Positions 1 through 12,945 of a stretch of 64,000 nt of DNA are shown here, piece by piece. The DNA comes from Aptenodytes patagonicus (taxonomy: Eukaryota > Chordata > Aves > Sphenisciformes > Spheniscidae): the NCBI RefSeq assembly GCF_965638725.1, contig NC_134951.1:7029618-7093617 (forward strand). The letters run 5' to 3'. The notes under the pieces were generated by a model, which saw nothing but the letters and a program-made list of their open reading frames with translations, did not search any database and had not been told where the DNA came from. Positions within the stretch are counted from its first letter, which is position 1; the number at the start of each line of letters is the position of its first letter. Position numbers and translations under genes: made by a program.

Positions 1-375
1 AGGAGTCGTTTCTCCAAAGCAAGCTCTATGCAGAGCTCCGGTTCCCATTACAGTACCAGAATCCTGCAAGCAGTTTTTCTTGTAAGAAATAAATCTGTGC
101 ACATCTGGAATTTGAATGTCTGTTAAAAATCTCTGAGCCAGGGACAGTAATCTGGTCATATAGTATATTCTGCAAATGTTGATGAATTGCAGCCAAATTT
201 CCATGCCTCTAAGCAGTGTATCAGACTAACAAATAATAACAGCAGCCAGGTGCTGAAAGTTAATGCTGAACCTGAAATCAGATCCAGGGCTGAATTATTT
301 ATTGAAATTCCATGACTTTATTTGCACTATTAGAAGAGAGAGTCACTTGCAGGCACTGCAAATAAAGGTCTGAAT

Positions 376-385
376 GGGGGGGGGG
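376..385. repeat. Poly-G run
   Basis: Ten consecutive G residues inside CLIC5 intron sequence, followed by a short GT stretch. Simple low-complexity run with no gene association. Confidence 0.8.
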
Positions 386-1504
386 TGTGTCGCTGGTAAG
401 GGCATTTACCACCGCATCAGCTATCAGCTGACCCCGGCGCAGGCCATAGTCCGCCCTCAATGGCCTCATTTTGTATCTCATTTAACATCATACAAATACT
501 GTCCATCGGTGACTTCTATTGATTTGAGATGAAAGAGCAATCAGTAACTCTCAGGAGCTATCCTGCAGTGGGCAGGACTTGGTCTTTCTACCTCCTTTTG
601 CATCTCCAAAGCTAACGGCGCTGCAGAGGGTACGAGAGAAGCTTCATCCCGACACGCGATGAATGTTTACGACTTTCACCGAAAGCAGATCAAGTTGCAT
701 TGCAAAGGAGCAGTACATCGCAGGCTCAGACTAGTCTTTGGTTCGATGTTTGCATCTCAGTATGACCTCCCAATGTAAACCCACAATACCTTCAGTAAAA
801 TAATTACTTATCAATACAATATTGCCAGCATTTGGACCAAGCCTTCCTGCTATGAGAATACAAATGCAATATAAACAAATTTTCAGATTCCCAGCTACTC
901 ACAGAGAAATCATTACGGAGTTTAGTGTTTAGGGGATATTTTTTCACCTTTAATATTTTCGTACCTGTCAAAACTGCCATACTTGTTCATCCGACCATTT
1001 ACACAGACATACAGTCAAATTTAGCCATTAAAGGGGATGTTAAAGGTAGTCTTTTCTGATAGCCATCTACAAAGGAGGGGAATGCGACTCTCTGAATATT
1101 TCATTAAACAAGAAACAGAGAGTAAGTTCTGAGTTTGTAAATGGAAATACCTGCAACGAAAACAAGAGTCTAAGACATACACACAAACAGCAAGGAAACG
1201 TTCCTTCTGACTCATCTAAAAGCAAAACAATTTGTGTTTTCAATATCAAGTGCTCAAGAAAAAAAACCAGTGATGCTTTCCAAAACTACTGAGAAATTTT
1301 GAATAAGTGTATATACTAGTAGAAGTACAATTTACAAGTATTTTATGGTACAGTCTTCTGAAACTAATGTATGATAAATGTTGTAAATAGAAAAAAATAG
1401 TTGGATCAGTGAGTGGAGTTTGGATCACATTTCTTGTCTACTCGCCGTCTCAGTGCAGGATGATTTCTTAAATCTCTGTGTCTATATTGTTTGGGTCAGT
1501 TTGA

Positions 1505-1625
1505 AATGCTCCAGTGATGCTGCTTCACAAACTTCCCATAGGAAACCTTTTTGACAATTTTCTCAAAACACATTTTGACTTGATGCTCAGACTGAATTTC
1601 CTCTAATTTTATTTTATCCTGTTAT
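1505..1625 (-). mobile_element. Ancient CR1/L3-like LINE 3' fragment
   Basis: Read on the minus strand this resembles the decayed 3' end of an old CR1/L3-family LINE. On the plus strand it shows the reverse-complement pattern of a gene-end block: 'ctccagtgatgctgcttcacaa', then a 'ttcccat' block, then a run like 'ctgaatttcctctaatttta'. It is far more diverged than the young CR1 copies elsewhere in the window. No open frame survives. The boundaries are approximate and the family call rests on remembered consensus similarity only. Confidence 0.45.
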
Positions 1626-1689
1626 CCAGCATAAAAAAAACTTAGATAATTAAGTTTCATTAAATGCTATTTCTTAAAAACTTAAATAA

Positions 1690-2470
1690 TTCTTTCTTTT
1701 CTTCCCTTTATACAAAATCTTACTTAATTATGCCATTGCGATTTCCTAGCAACTCTTCACCTCTTACTGTCCTCTTGCTTCTGAGATCCCCGACCATGGT
1801 CTCTATTCCCAACTTAATCTTTTTTTTTATTCTCATCACTCCTGAGTCCCTCTCGGAATGAGGCCCCCCCATGCGCCAAGTGAACCACTCTCCAAGAAGA
1901 CCAGCAGTGACCCCAGGACGGTCGTACAGCAAAACCCTTCTCCAGCCCGTCCTTTCCCATCATGCCTGTCTCAGAAGCAATCAGCAGGCTCCTCCTCCCC
2001 AAATCTCTCTTGCTCACTGTCTTCCCTCAAAAAAAATCACTTTCTTGATTTTCTTTCATTTTACTCCTGTCACCTTTCAGCCACATACTCTGTTCACTGG
2101 CTTTACCCACCAAGTCGGTGGCAGCAGACCTGAAATCTGTCCCCACCTCCCGTCCCTTCCCGTGCCTGTCCACTCTATTTCTCTGACACTGTCACCCAAC
2201 TGCCTTATTCAAATTAAACAAATGCCATTTGATATGGTGGAAATGGAGCGTGACATGGGGTTCAAGCCCTGTAAGTTCCCTCACCCATTTATCACCAAGT
2301 TCATAACCCAGTGCCACCTTCTCTTCCTCTGAAGGTGGTCTTCAACCATACTCTGAAAGTCAAATCTTTATTCTGTTTTCCTCTGGTTGCCTCATTTTCA
2401 TGATCCTTTCCTGATCTGCGGCACTGCAGACCTAATCACTGTTTGGCACTCTTACAAACAAGTTCTTCCT
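1690..2470. other. Pyrimidine-rich (plus strand) intronic stretch
   Basis: The plus strand is dominated by C and T over about 780 bases, with many CTTC/CCTC/TTTC words and runs such as seven C at about 1864 and nine T near 1820. This bias explains the apparently open 153-codon frame here. I see no protein family, splice sites or start context supporting a gene. Confidence 0.5.
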
Positions 2471-2756
2471 CACAGTTTTTTCCCCTCTCAAGTTTAAGAA
2501 AACAGACACAAAATCTCATCTGCACCTTCTTCCTATTGTCAGTTCTCCAGGAAAACATTCACTAAAATTTGTCACTACAGTTTAACCTGAACTCTCAGGT
2601 TTGGGCTGATAGAGCTGGATATTTAAAGCAGTGCAAGAGGGACATCGTACTTCCTATGCTTTGCTTATGCTTTGGACGTAGATTTCATTCTAGATGGATT
2701 AGACAGAAATTTCATGCTATCAATCTACGATCTTTCTAGTCTTCTACACCACTTCT

Positions 2757-2903
2757 ATATATTTTATATTTACAGTTTTATATTTTGTATTTTATAAAAA
2801 TTATTATATAATTTATATTCTCTATTTAATTTATATTTATTATGTTATGTCTTTATATTATATGTGTTTATTATATTATTTATTTTATATTTTATATTTA
2901 CAG
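2757..2903. repeat. TTTATATT-type AT-rich repeat
   Basis: About 150 bases of almost pure A/T built from variants of TTTATATT/TTATATTT. The phrase 'atatttacagttt' occurs at both ends of the block, so the array may be flanked by, or grown from, a duplicated unit. It is a simple or minisatellite-like array inside CLIC5 intron sequence. Confidence 0.75.
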
Positions 2904-3587
2904 TTTGTTGCGCAATCTGTTAACAGGCATGGTTAATCCGTTTCCCAGCATGGTTAACCAATTATAAGTCATACCTTACCACCTTCTGGTGCTATACTCT
3001 TAGACAGGTAATTGGGCCTAACCACCATATCCAGAGAAGGGCTGAATCTCACCCTGCTTCGTTTTAGAAGTTTCTCTGGCAGCATTTTGTTTTATCCTGT
3101 GCTCCTGCTCGGAGAAGGCAGCAGTTTCCATCTGCAGGCTGTCGGAGAGCCGTTAGCCTGAGCAACTGCAATCTGCAGAATGCCATTTGAACTCCATACG
3201 CCGAGCAGCCGCTGAAAAAAGCTTACTACAACATCCAGGTTAATGAGGTAATTGAGAAACCAGCATTTGGCAAGAGAATTTCTGAACATTTTATATACAT
3301 TTTTGTACAGCTAGGCCCAATTTACTCAAGCACCTAAATAAGCTCTGAAGAATTAACTATTTTTTCATGTTTACTTATAATTCTCTCTGAAACGGATTTT
3401 TTTTTTATTATTGTGAAGTGCCAAGCGCGCAGGTGGTTCTTGAAAAATTACAAATATAGAGAAATCCTATAAATTCACACTTCTGATGAATAGCCAAACA
3501 CTAGTCAATAAAAAAACCCTCTGACTGACAGCAGGACACAACACGATTACTATTAACTCACTCACTCTCAAAGGTCCTAGATATGGC

Positions 3588-3670
3588 TTTTTAAATAAAT
3601 TTTAAATAAGTATTTCAATAAGATTTTAAATAAATATTTAAATAAAATTTTAAATAATTTTTTTTAAAAA
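3588..3670. repeat. TTTTAAATAA tandem low-complexity repeat
   Basis: Imperfect tandem copies of a unit close to TTTTAAATAAxTATTTxAATAA, about five repeats of the TTTAAATAA core, ending in a T run. No coding potential. Confidence 0.75.
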
Positions 3671-6600
3671 TCTAAATCCTTGGTCCCCAGGGGCTAATTG
3701 GGGGAAAAAAACCTTGCCCATAAGAGCTGCAGCAAGGCGCTGCCACACGTGCAGACGGGGCTGGGATCAGTGGCCAAGGTCAGGGGGGAAAGGCTTTTCC
3801 TTCAATTGGAGAAGAAAATCGCCGTTTCCAGGTTTCTCTCTTTGTCAGGGGAGTGGGACAGCGCTTCCTCTAAGTTCCCCTCCTGGTCACATCCTTCCCA
3901 GGCTCTCCAAGGTTGGACCTGAGTAGCTGTCTACAATCAGCACTTTTAAAAATTACTATTATTCGTGCAGAATCATCTCTTTGGAGATAAACCTCGGACC
4001 ATCAGGCCATCAGGCAGAGGTCCTGCTCAGCCCAGTAAGAGGATGATGTCCCCCCTGTAGATGCATATCAAAGGGTGCTGGTTTCAGTGTACCAGGATGG
4101 GCAGGTAGATACTTCCCAATCTGAAACAAGACTTCCTGCACGCATGTTCAACCACCTTTTTTACAGACTGAATAGTGAGAAGTAAGACTTACGGTGTGTT
4201 TAGAGAAATATGTACTTGGAGATGAACTAAACCCCAAAAGATTACATTCATGCACTCTGAGGAGATCCTCGCAGCTCCATCTTGGAGCAGGGTGAGTGCT
4301 TAATGCAGAGGAAGCAACAGATCACTTCTGAACCTCAAACAAGACTCAGCTCTAGAACTGGATCTAGAGCTTAACTGGGGGACTCAGATATATTGACTTT
4401 AAAAAGAAAACAAAACCAAAAATCCGAAGTTAGAGCACCTCAGTACAAGAAAGGGCAACTCAGTAAATCAAGGCAAAAACACCATCCCTTGTCAAACTGC
4501 ACGTGCAAGTCAACAGTCAGAGAAGAAAAGAAAATTAAAATTATCCAAATGACAGTGAAAGTCTGAAAAAAAAAAGCTTAATAATGAAGGGGTTTGGAGC
4601 ACTGGATCCTCTTGGCATGTCCTGAACATTTGAAAGAACCGGGCACAGAAAAACAACTAAAACTGCCATTCTGAGAGATCCTATAACCTGCAAGAATATT
4701 CCATGATTCAACCCCTCTTCATCCAGGAACAGCTTTCTAAAAAAATACTATAAATAAAATAAACAAACGAAACAGGTCTCCAGTTGCACACTGAATCAGC
4801 AGCAATGGCTCATCACAAAACACAGGGCAGTGAAAGAAAATAATTTCCTCCCATGATATGCATTCGTATCTGTTTGAAGCTGCCCATTCAGCAGCTAAAA
4901 GCAAAAGGAAAGCAGTAACACAACGTGCCTGTTGACCCACACAAATTGAATCACAATCTAGAAAAACACCGTCAACAATAGCGATGATCCATTGGGGCCG
5001 GTTTCTCTGAATTCCATTTGTTTCGGACAATACACAGGTACAGACACGCACCAGCACCCAAAACAACAATAGCTAAACGCGGTGGGTGGCAAGGTTCAGG
5101 ATGTTTATTCGGGTGTCGAAATGTTATGGGGAGGACAAGCTTGGCAATTGAGATAGAGAAGCACCTGCCCAACCCAAGAGTTAACTCCGTATTTTGTGAG
5201 GAGTTAAACCACAATGCCCGAGTAGCTTTTACAGTCGTCCGTCTATGTAAAGAGGAAAGAAGGAATGCAATTTTAGCTGGACAAGCTACCCGGCTGCACA
5301 GAGATGAAAATGAATGTTGGTGCAAATGTTTCATAGGAAATGAAGCCAAAGGCACAGGGATGTGGCATGACTTAGGCTATGGCTCCACGACAGACTGAAA
5401 GGGAATTCAGTTCCTGTATCTCCCAATTTAGCTCTTCCTTCATCTCAGCCACAAGGTCTGACCCGTACCGACACAGCATTCAGAGCCCTGGCCAAGCCAG
5501 CACCTGCTTCAGCCTTTGGAGGCCCTTCCAAAGTCCGGCCCTTGCATATCCAGACAAAGATAAGCAATTACATATTTAACCACTACCTGACCTAATCCTA
5601 TCCCGTCATCACACCCAGGACACCAAGAGATATTTTAAGACACGCAAGCGGCCTCTGAACATAATTTCTATCAGACTGGCTTGGACCAAATTTGTGCTGT
5701 CTTTCAGAGACACAGAATTCCAAGATTTCTTCTGTGCTTGAACCAAGCCCTGTCCTGGTTTGCCAAGATATCCTCCACTGCAATGCTTTCCTGGTTTGTA
5801 GAGTTTCTGGCTTGTTTATTCTTTTATTAACTCTAACTATACGTGCTTCATTAAAGCGTATCTAGTCTTGATCTGAACCAGAAGAAGAAAGAGTGGTTGG
5901 TGGTTCATTCCAATGGTTAATCACCGTTACAGTTACTATTAAGCTTATTTCTAACTTGACTGTATCTGACCTTAACTGTTAATATTTTGTGTTATACTTG
6001 TTACCACTATATTAAAAAGCCCCCTACAGATACATTTAATATTGCAGTCAAGTGACATTTGGTCTTTTATTTAAAAGAGAAAGACTGCCTTAAGGATGGC
6101 AATCTTAAGTATTTTTTTTAAGCTTTAAAATTATTCTTCTCTAAATCTTTTCCAATGTCATAACATGTTAGCTCTGTGTGCATTTAAAATAGCCATCCAA
6201 AAGATAACCTAAACCTTGATCCCTCCCTACTAATAGCAACAGAAAAAAATAAAATAGCATAGTTGTGGCTAGTATAATTTGTGTATTTATTATTGGAATA
6301 TTTACTGTGAATTACTAAGCAGATGTGGCACATGAACACTGAAACAGTGGTGCTAAGTGCTGTACAAACCCCAAAAGACACAAGAGCTATGCCTAAAGGA
6401 TGGAGCACAGGACCAGAGTGGTGTTCTTGCTGGACCTCCTGGCACAAGGCCACCGCTTCTCAGCTTCTACACCTGTCAAGTGCTGACCATGACTGTAAAG
6501 TGCTTCAGAACTGCTCTAAAAAGGCCTCTGTATTTTTTATCCCAGGGACTGGGTTTTGCAAAGAGAATCATGTTCAGAGATGGCTGCCAAAGCACAGAGC

Positions 6601-6899
6601 AGCCTGCACAGCCTCCTTTGCAGAACTGGAGTCTAAGTACACTTAATAGGTATCAGCATCCAGGAAGGTTATAGATCTTCTATTCTCACCCTGTTTTATT
6701 ACTAAGGTGTTTTTTTTTTTAAAAAAAAAGCAACTGATGAACATTAAAAACCTATGCTAAACTATCTTTTCTGAATTGCAGACAGTTGTTGAGCTTAGCT
6801 GTCAAATGTTTTTTGAGATGGAGCACACATCTCCACGGATTAGCTCATCATACTTTGAACTCCACTGCTAGCCTGCAGCAGCATACACTCTTTGGAGGT

Positions 6900-7693
6900 G
6901 TAAACCTCATGAAGTTCAACAAGGCCAAGTGCAAGATCCTGCACCTGGGTCAGGGCAATCCCAAGCACAAATACAGGCTGGGTGGAGAATGGATTGACAG
7001 CAGCCCTGAGGAGAAGGACTTGGGGGTGTTGGTTGATGAGAAACTCAACATGACCTGGCAATGTGCGCTTGCAGCCCAGAAGGCCAACTGTATCCTGGGC
7101 TGCATCAAAAGCAGCGTGGCCAGCAGGTCGAGGGAGGGGATTCTGCCCCTCTGCTCTGCTCTGGTGAGACCCCATCTGGAGTACTGTGTCCAGCTCTGGG
7201 GCCCCCAAAATAAGAAGGACACGGACCTGTTGGAGTGGGTCCAGAGGAGGGCCACGAAGATGATCAGGGGGCTGGAACACCTCTCCTGTGAAGAAAGGCT
7301 GAGAGAGTTGGGGTTGTTCAGCCCGGAGAAGAAAAGGCTTCAGGGAGACCTTCAGCAGCCTTCCAGTACCTGAAGGGGGCCTACAAGAAAGCTGGAAAGG
7401 GACTTTTTACCAGGGCCTGTAGCAATAGGACAAGGGGTAATGGCTTTAAACTGAAAGAGGGTAGATTTAGATTAGATATAAGGAAGAAATTCTTCACTAT
7501 GTGGGTGGTGAGGCAATGGAACAAGTTACCCAGAGAAGTGGATGCCCCATCCCTGGAAGTGTTCAAGACCAGGTTGGATGGGGCTTTGAGCAACCTGGTC
7601 TAGTGGAAGGTGCCCTTGCCCACGGCAGGGGGGTTGGAACTAGATGATCTTTAAGGTCCCTTCCAACCCAAACCATTCTATGATTCTATGATT
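6900..7693 (+). mobile_element. CR1 LINE, 5'-truncated, plus orientation
   Basis: A non-LTR retrotransposon copy truncated at its 5' end within the C-terminal part of the reverse-transcriptase ORF. The surviving frame starts at a '[11 protein letters not shown]' block just after where the RT core ends. It continues through '[11 protein letters not shown]', '[16 protein letters not shown]', '[19 protein letters not shown]' and 'RELGLFS'. A frameshift near 7350 breaks it before 'YLKGAYKK'; the remaining C-terminal part reads on in another frame to a stop near 7603. The short 3' UTR ends with the 'ccttccaaccc' block and ATTCTATG-type repeats. It sits in the sense opposite to CLIC5 within the CLIC5 intron. 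It is dead, but its 3' end is complete. Confidence 0.95.
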
Positions 7694-9084
7694 AGCTCTT
7701 TTCCAAAGAGTAGAGCATTATACTTATATGTCTTTATTAGCAGCAGAAGTTAGAAAATTTTATACCTGCTTTGGCATCCTCATGGTTAACAGAAAGGGAA
7801 ACTAAAGCCATACCTAAATCAATCAAACTTCCTTCTGCGTGTAAACTGCATTCCCAGTATCATGAACAGGTATTAACACCTGAAATATTGGTGAATGGAG
7901 AATTTAGTCATGACATTTTTTTCTTAGTCCAGAGGAAACCAACAAATGCAAGAGAAGCAACAAAAATAGTCAAGAAATGGCTTTTTTAGAGCCTGACTTA
8001 CATAAGGAGGGAAAAAAACAATTACTGTTCCCATATATAATCTGCAAGTTTTAAATGTGTGAAATTCAAGTTTTGTAGAATTTAAAGTAAATGAAAATCA
8101 GCTTCGGCCTGGAATATTAGGCTTTGAACATTCTTATCACATTTTGCATGAAGCACACACAGGTAAATGCCACAGGCTTCTGTCATCTGGTCTGCACACA
8201 AAATTGGTGACTATCAAGAATGAGGGTTTAGAAGAGCAAACTATCGCTATCTGAGCAACTTCATCCTTAACATAATGTCATTTATGCCAAAGCAGCTACA
8301 GCAGGGACAGGTTCAACTCCTACTGTCCTACAGAGGCATCAATAAGTTATTACAGCACAACCCTCCTGAAATACATTTCAATTAGTGCTTTATCTCAGTT
8401 TTATGCAGAGTTGCAGACACACATATAAAGGAGATGTTTCAATGTCTTTTGGCAATCAGGTGCACAGGAAAAAAACTGGAGAAGCACCCGAGCTCCAGAT
8501 ACACAACACCTCTTAGGCAGAACTTGAACCAGGGTACCCTGGGGACCAACACAGAAATCATGGGGATTAGGACACTGGTATAAATTTATGAGTCTGAATG
8601 CCTGTGAGAACAAGCAGACAAAACAGAGAAGTTGAAAAAGGCGGCACTACAGAAGATACAAGACCCTGAGAAGGAAAAAGGAGGGCAGGAAAGAGTGGAC
8701 AGGGTGCCAGCAGAAAGGAGCTTTGGCTCAGCTGCTGCGGGGGGCAGCTCAAACTGAGCTCCCCACCACACCACTACCTGGCTGGGCACAGCGCGGTGCT
8801 AATACGGCTGCACAAACTCTGGGCTAGAGCTCATGTCCAAACACTTAATAAAGCACCCAACAGCCTGTACCTGAGAGCAGACAAATGCCCGGTTTCCTCT
8901 GGTTTGATTTCTTTTATGTCCAGGAAATCGAGATTTTCCATATACTTTGTCAGGAGACAGTTTTATATCGGAAACCTGATCCCATCGTATATTTCTCTTC
9001 TATTATTTTAAGCGGTGTTCAGGATGCCATGCTGAGGATAAGGGTGAAGAATGTTCCCTGCTCCCACAATGTGGCCACATCTGG

Positions 9085-9190
9085 TGGAGAAGGACTAGTA
9101 TCAGCATTTTATCAAGGTGAGGAGAGCCTGAATAACTTGCCTAAGGTCACTGAAGGAGGCAGAAGAGCAAAAAAGTAAATAGAGCCTCCC
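9085..9190 (+). mobile_element. MIR-like SINE fragment
   Basis: The block 'aacttgcctaaggtcactgaagg' followed by 'ggcagaag' matches the well-known MIR segment (acttgcccaaggtcacacag…ggcagag) in plus orientation. The preceding 'aaggtgaggagagcctga' fits the 'gaggaaactgaggc' segment. It is heavily decayed, as expected for a MIR/CORE-SINE copy in a bird. The identification is from memory of the consensus. Confidence 0.55.
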
Positions 9191-9283
9191 AAGAACTTGG
9201 GTGGTAACTCAGCAATATTACTGAGCTTAACATGTTGCAGAATTTGCACGGCAGGACCTTTTCGTATTTTGATTAGAGCTGGA

Positions 9284-9301
9284 CAAAAAAAAAAAAAAAA
9301 A
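9284..9301. repeat. Poly-A run
   Basis: Eighteen consecutive A residues. It lies about 100 bases past the MIR-like fragment and may be an unrelated mononucleotide run. Confidence 0.85.
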
Positions 9302-12300
9302 TCAGAGTTTCCACCTGGTGGGAGCTGTGGCTGTTGCTCTGTATTAAGATAACGCGCTGAAACACTGAGTGGAAAGTAAAAAAGGTGTTGATTTGGATTT
9401 TGACAACACTTGGGGCCATTTTAACATGTCAAAACTTTGCTGTGGCGTGTTACAGAACTGTATCTCAGGTGCTTCGTGTCCCAGTCTCTTTTCTAGCACA
9501 TCTTCTCTTACGACACTCTAGCCACGCAATTCCTGTAGTACACCAGGGTTGCTGAATCGAAGAGGAATCTGTGTTATATCATGGAAGATCTACTTCAGAC
9601 AGTGAACACCGTCATTAAAAAATTATACATACAGAAGGGTGAAATCATAAACACTCTAAAAGATAAGTTATGGAATTATTATTGAGAGGGACAGAATAAT
9701 ACTTATTTACAAAGAATCATCTAATTTAACACAGAAAGAGAAAACACCCCATGGACCTGTTCTACATTTATTTGTGAACTTGCAATCAAGTTGCGTAGCA
9801 AACAGCAATGATATGCTGTAAATCTAATCAGTTACAGAAAGTTCTACCCTTAGGTATTATTAGATAAAATTACCAGGTTTGGATCTTCAAAACACAACTG
9901 AATACATTTTGAATGACTTTTGTTCCGCAGTAATAATTTCCAACTCTTAAGTCTAATATAAAAAATCATGCCAGGAATACATGATGCTGATTAAACACAT
10001 CAGACCTACAAAAATCAAAGATTTTTTTAACTCATGGCTCCAGATGTACACTGTTATCGCTTCTAGATGAGTTTTACTGCATGTCAGCAGTACAGAAGAA
10101 GTGCAAACAAATGGGGAGAGCAAGGGGCAAGGAAGGAAAGGGAATAAGGATCTATTTTGGACTTTGTCAGCATTAAACTTTACCGTGTCAAACAAACCAC
10201 TTGAAGCTATTTTCAAAGTACCTACTACAGCACTTTAGGTACCTGCTCTGATTTCCTAGCTCACGTAAGATTTATAGATTTGACTACAACATGAATCCAG
10301 CACAAAACCAACCCTTCCTTGTGCCAACTGATTCTCCCTACGACTTTGACTCAGCCTTTGATGGAAAAAAAGAAAGTTTCATTGAAACCTTCTTTTATTC
10401 ATGTATAAAACTAACACATAAACTCACAGACCTTTAACATCTGTCTGACTCTATTAAAAAAGAGTAATTTGAAAAATCTTCTACCAGAGCTTTTACCTGC
10501 AAAATGGAAATACTAGTGTTTATGTTACCTCTTTGCAGTATTGCTGGGATTATTTTGCTGATATCTGCCAGATTTTGAAGAATCAGGTGTCATACAAGCA
10601 CTAAGTAATGTTGCTGCAATGATCAATATGTTATCCTAAATGATCCTTACACAGCCTTCCGTCAAAATATATTTGACATAGCCAGGTGACCTGGTGCTAA
10701 CATTTAATTTTGGAGCACAGGCAGACGTACTTCCTACCGGCGCTCTTGGAAAGGATCCCTGTGTATTTTTGGGATGCTATGTCAAACGATCTCTGTGACA
10801 TTTGCTGTTCTGGAATAGCCGCAGCAGAGCCACATATTGCTGATAAAGGTTTCCTGGGGACACTTACTGGAGCTTCACTGTCATTGCGGAACCATGACAC
10901 AACAACCTGTGAGCCTGACGAGATGTGTGCTGCCAGAGATGGAAAAAGAGCTATCTGCAGCTAAACATAGAGCACCCAAAGCATAGTGGTGGCTATTTCT
11001 AAGTACAAGCAATAATAATTATGAATATCACCAATTCTTCATGGTAGAATTAAAATACTGTATTTACCTGATTTGACTACGCGGCGCAGAAAAGCTGGAA
11101 TAAATGAAGGAGTTAGTAGGTGGAGTTTAGACAAGATCTCAGATACACTTAAGCTGGCCTAGCTGTGCTGCCACTGAACTCAGCAGTACAAACCTGACTG
11201 GCTTTTACGGCCATGGGGTATCCTGAATGTTTCTGAAGTCTTACCCATTCGAATTATGGATCCAATTTATAAAGGCATTTAAAGAAATAGTTATGCATAT
11301 TCAACAAAGCATTTGAATATGTTTCATTTTAATCAGACGTTTTGATCACAATTAACATATATATTGATGCCATCAAGTTCAATAGAAAGCAAGTAGTCAG
11401 AGCCATTTATATGAGGAAAAAAAACCAAACCATGGCACCTTTAGCCATAAACTAATGATTAGATCATTAGGCAGAAGGCAGATTAGAACTTAGGCAGAAG
11501 GAGACATAGTTGAAAATCCCTCCTTAACTTGAGATCCAGTTTCCCAAGCAATCCTAAAAGCATTCCAGACTAGGTTCAAGGTGGCAGGGATATCCCTGCC
11601 AAGTCCTTTTATAAATTTGACCTGCTTAAACTGTTCACTGCCCGTCTCTAATATTCCCACCAATGAGGCACTTGTCGTGACGCAAAACAAAATCTGCAAA
11701 TGCTCAGAGAGAAAACAGACACGCAGACATACAGACTCTGGGTTGTATAACTCAGGCTAAAGCTTCTTTAAAGTATTGTTTTTCTTCATCACAAGGAAAA
11801 ACAAGCAACTGGTACTTTTAAAACATTTGCGAGGCAGCTATTTGTTAATTTATTGACTTATTTTCTTTTAACAACATAAGATTAAAGCAAAATTAGATCT
11901 TGCCAAGGTGGATGTTTTTCCCTTGACTGTTCTTTTTATTATTTTATTAAAAATGCTTAATAAAAAGACCAGAGAAGTAACTATCAGTCCAGGCAGCATT
12001 TCCCTGATTTAACTGGGTCTGTAGTGGAGTTACTATCAATTTGTGATTCAAATCTAGGAGGCCTGACCCTCTTCTTGTGCCCATTTTATATATATATAAA
12101 CTCTATGGGCTCCAACCCAGTCACTCCTGATTTGAAAAGATCTAAGCAAGATCGGAACCGAGCCAGAATTACACTGAAATGTCTGAGTCCCCCTGCATGG
12201 AGCTTATGAAATATGTTTATAGATTTTTAAACCAACCTAGTAAGACTATTTTCCTCCCAGTATATATGCTGGTGTCTGGACTACTGGTAAACCTTGTAAA

Positions 12301-12720
12301 TTTGGTAACCTTAATACCAATGCACAAGGCCAGTACACTAGAAGAGGAGACTTAGGCTGCTGATCATACACTGCTTCACCAAAATAAGTTTGGAAGAGAC
12401 ATGAACCGTTGTGCCCATCATCTGCTCGACAGCTCCGAATGGATGAAAAATTCAAGATCCGTAATAAAACCCTGTGCTCACACCACTTCCAGGGTGACAG
12501 CTGAAAAGTGTCGGAGACTGCACTCACTGTATTTGTCTGCTTTGTAGGGTGTCTACATCTCTCTCCAAATGTGAAACGCTTGGCCAACCACATGACCAAG
12601 GATCCAAAAAAATGTTATTGCCGGTCTTGGAGCACCAGACAGGTTGAACCAGATGTTTCAGTATCATTATTCTTCCTTGTGCTTTTCTCTATTATTTCCT
12701 CTTCACCTAGAAAGTTCCGC

Positions 12721-12945
12721 TGAACATGAGGAAAAATTTCTTTACTGAAAGAGTGGTTAAAGATTGGACCAGGCTGCCCAGGGAAGTGGTGGAGTCCCCA
12801 TCCCTGGAGGTATTTAAAAGACGTGTAGATGAGGCACTTAGGGACATGGTTTAGTGGGCATGGTGGTGTTGGGTTGACGGTTGGACTCGATGATCTTAGA
12901 GGTCTTTTCCAACCTTAATGATTCTATGATTCTATGATTCTATGA
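12721..12945 (+). mobile_element. CR1 LINE 3' fragment
   Basis: A short, strongly 5'-truncated CR1 copy. It begins in the last part of the ORF2 coding sequence ('[24 protein letters not shown]'-type reading, here with small changes) and runs to the stop codon and 3' UTR. It ends in at least three ATTCTATG-type tail units. The 3' UTR carries the 'gttggactcgatgatcttagaggtcttttccaacctt' form, a different subfamily from the copies at 6.9 and 26.9 kb. Confidence 0.93.

Noticed and set aside
1871-2332. 153-codon plus-strand frame
   Set aside because: It lies in a pyrimidine-rich block; the Ser/Pro/Leu/His content is explained by base composition.
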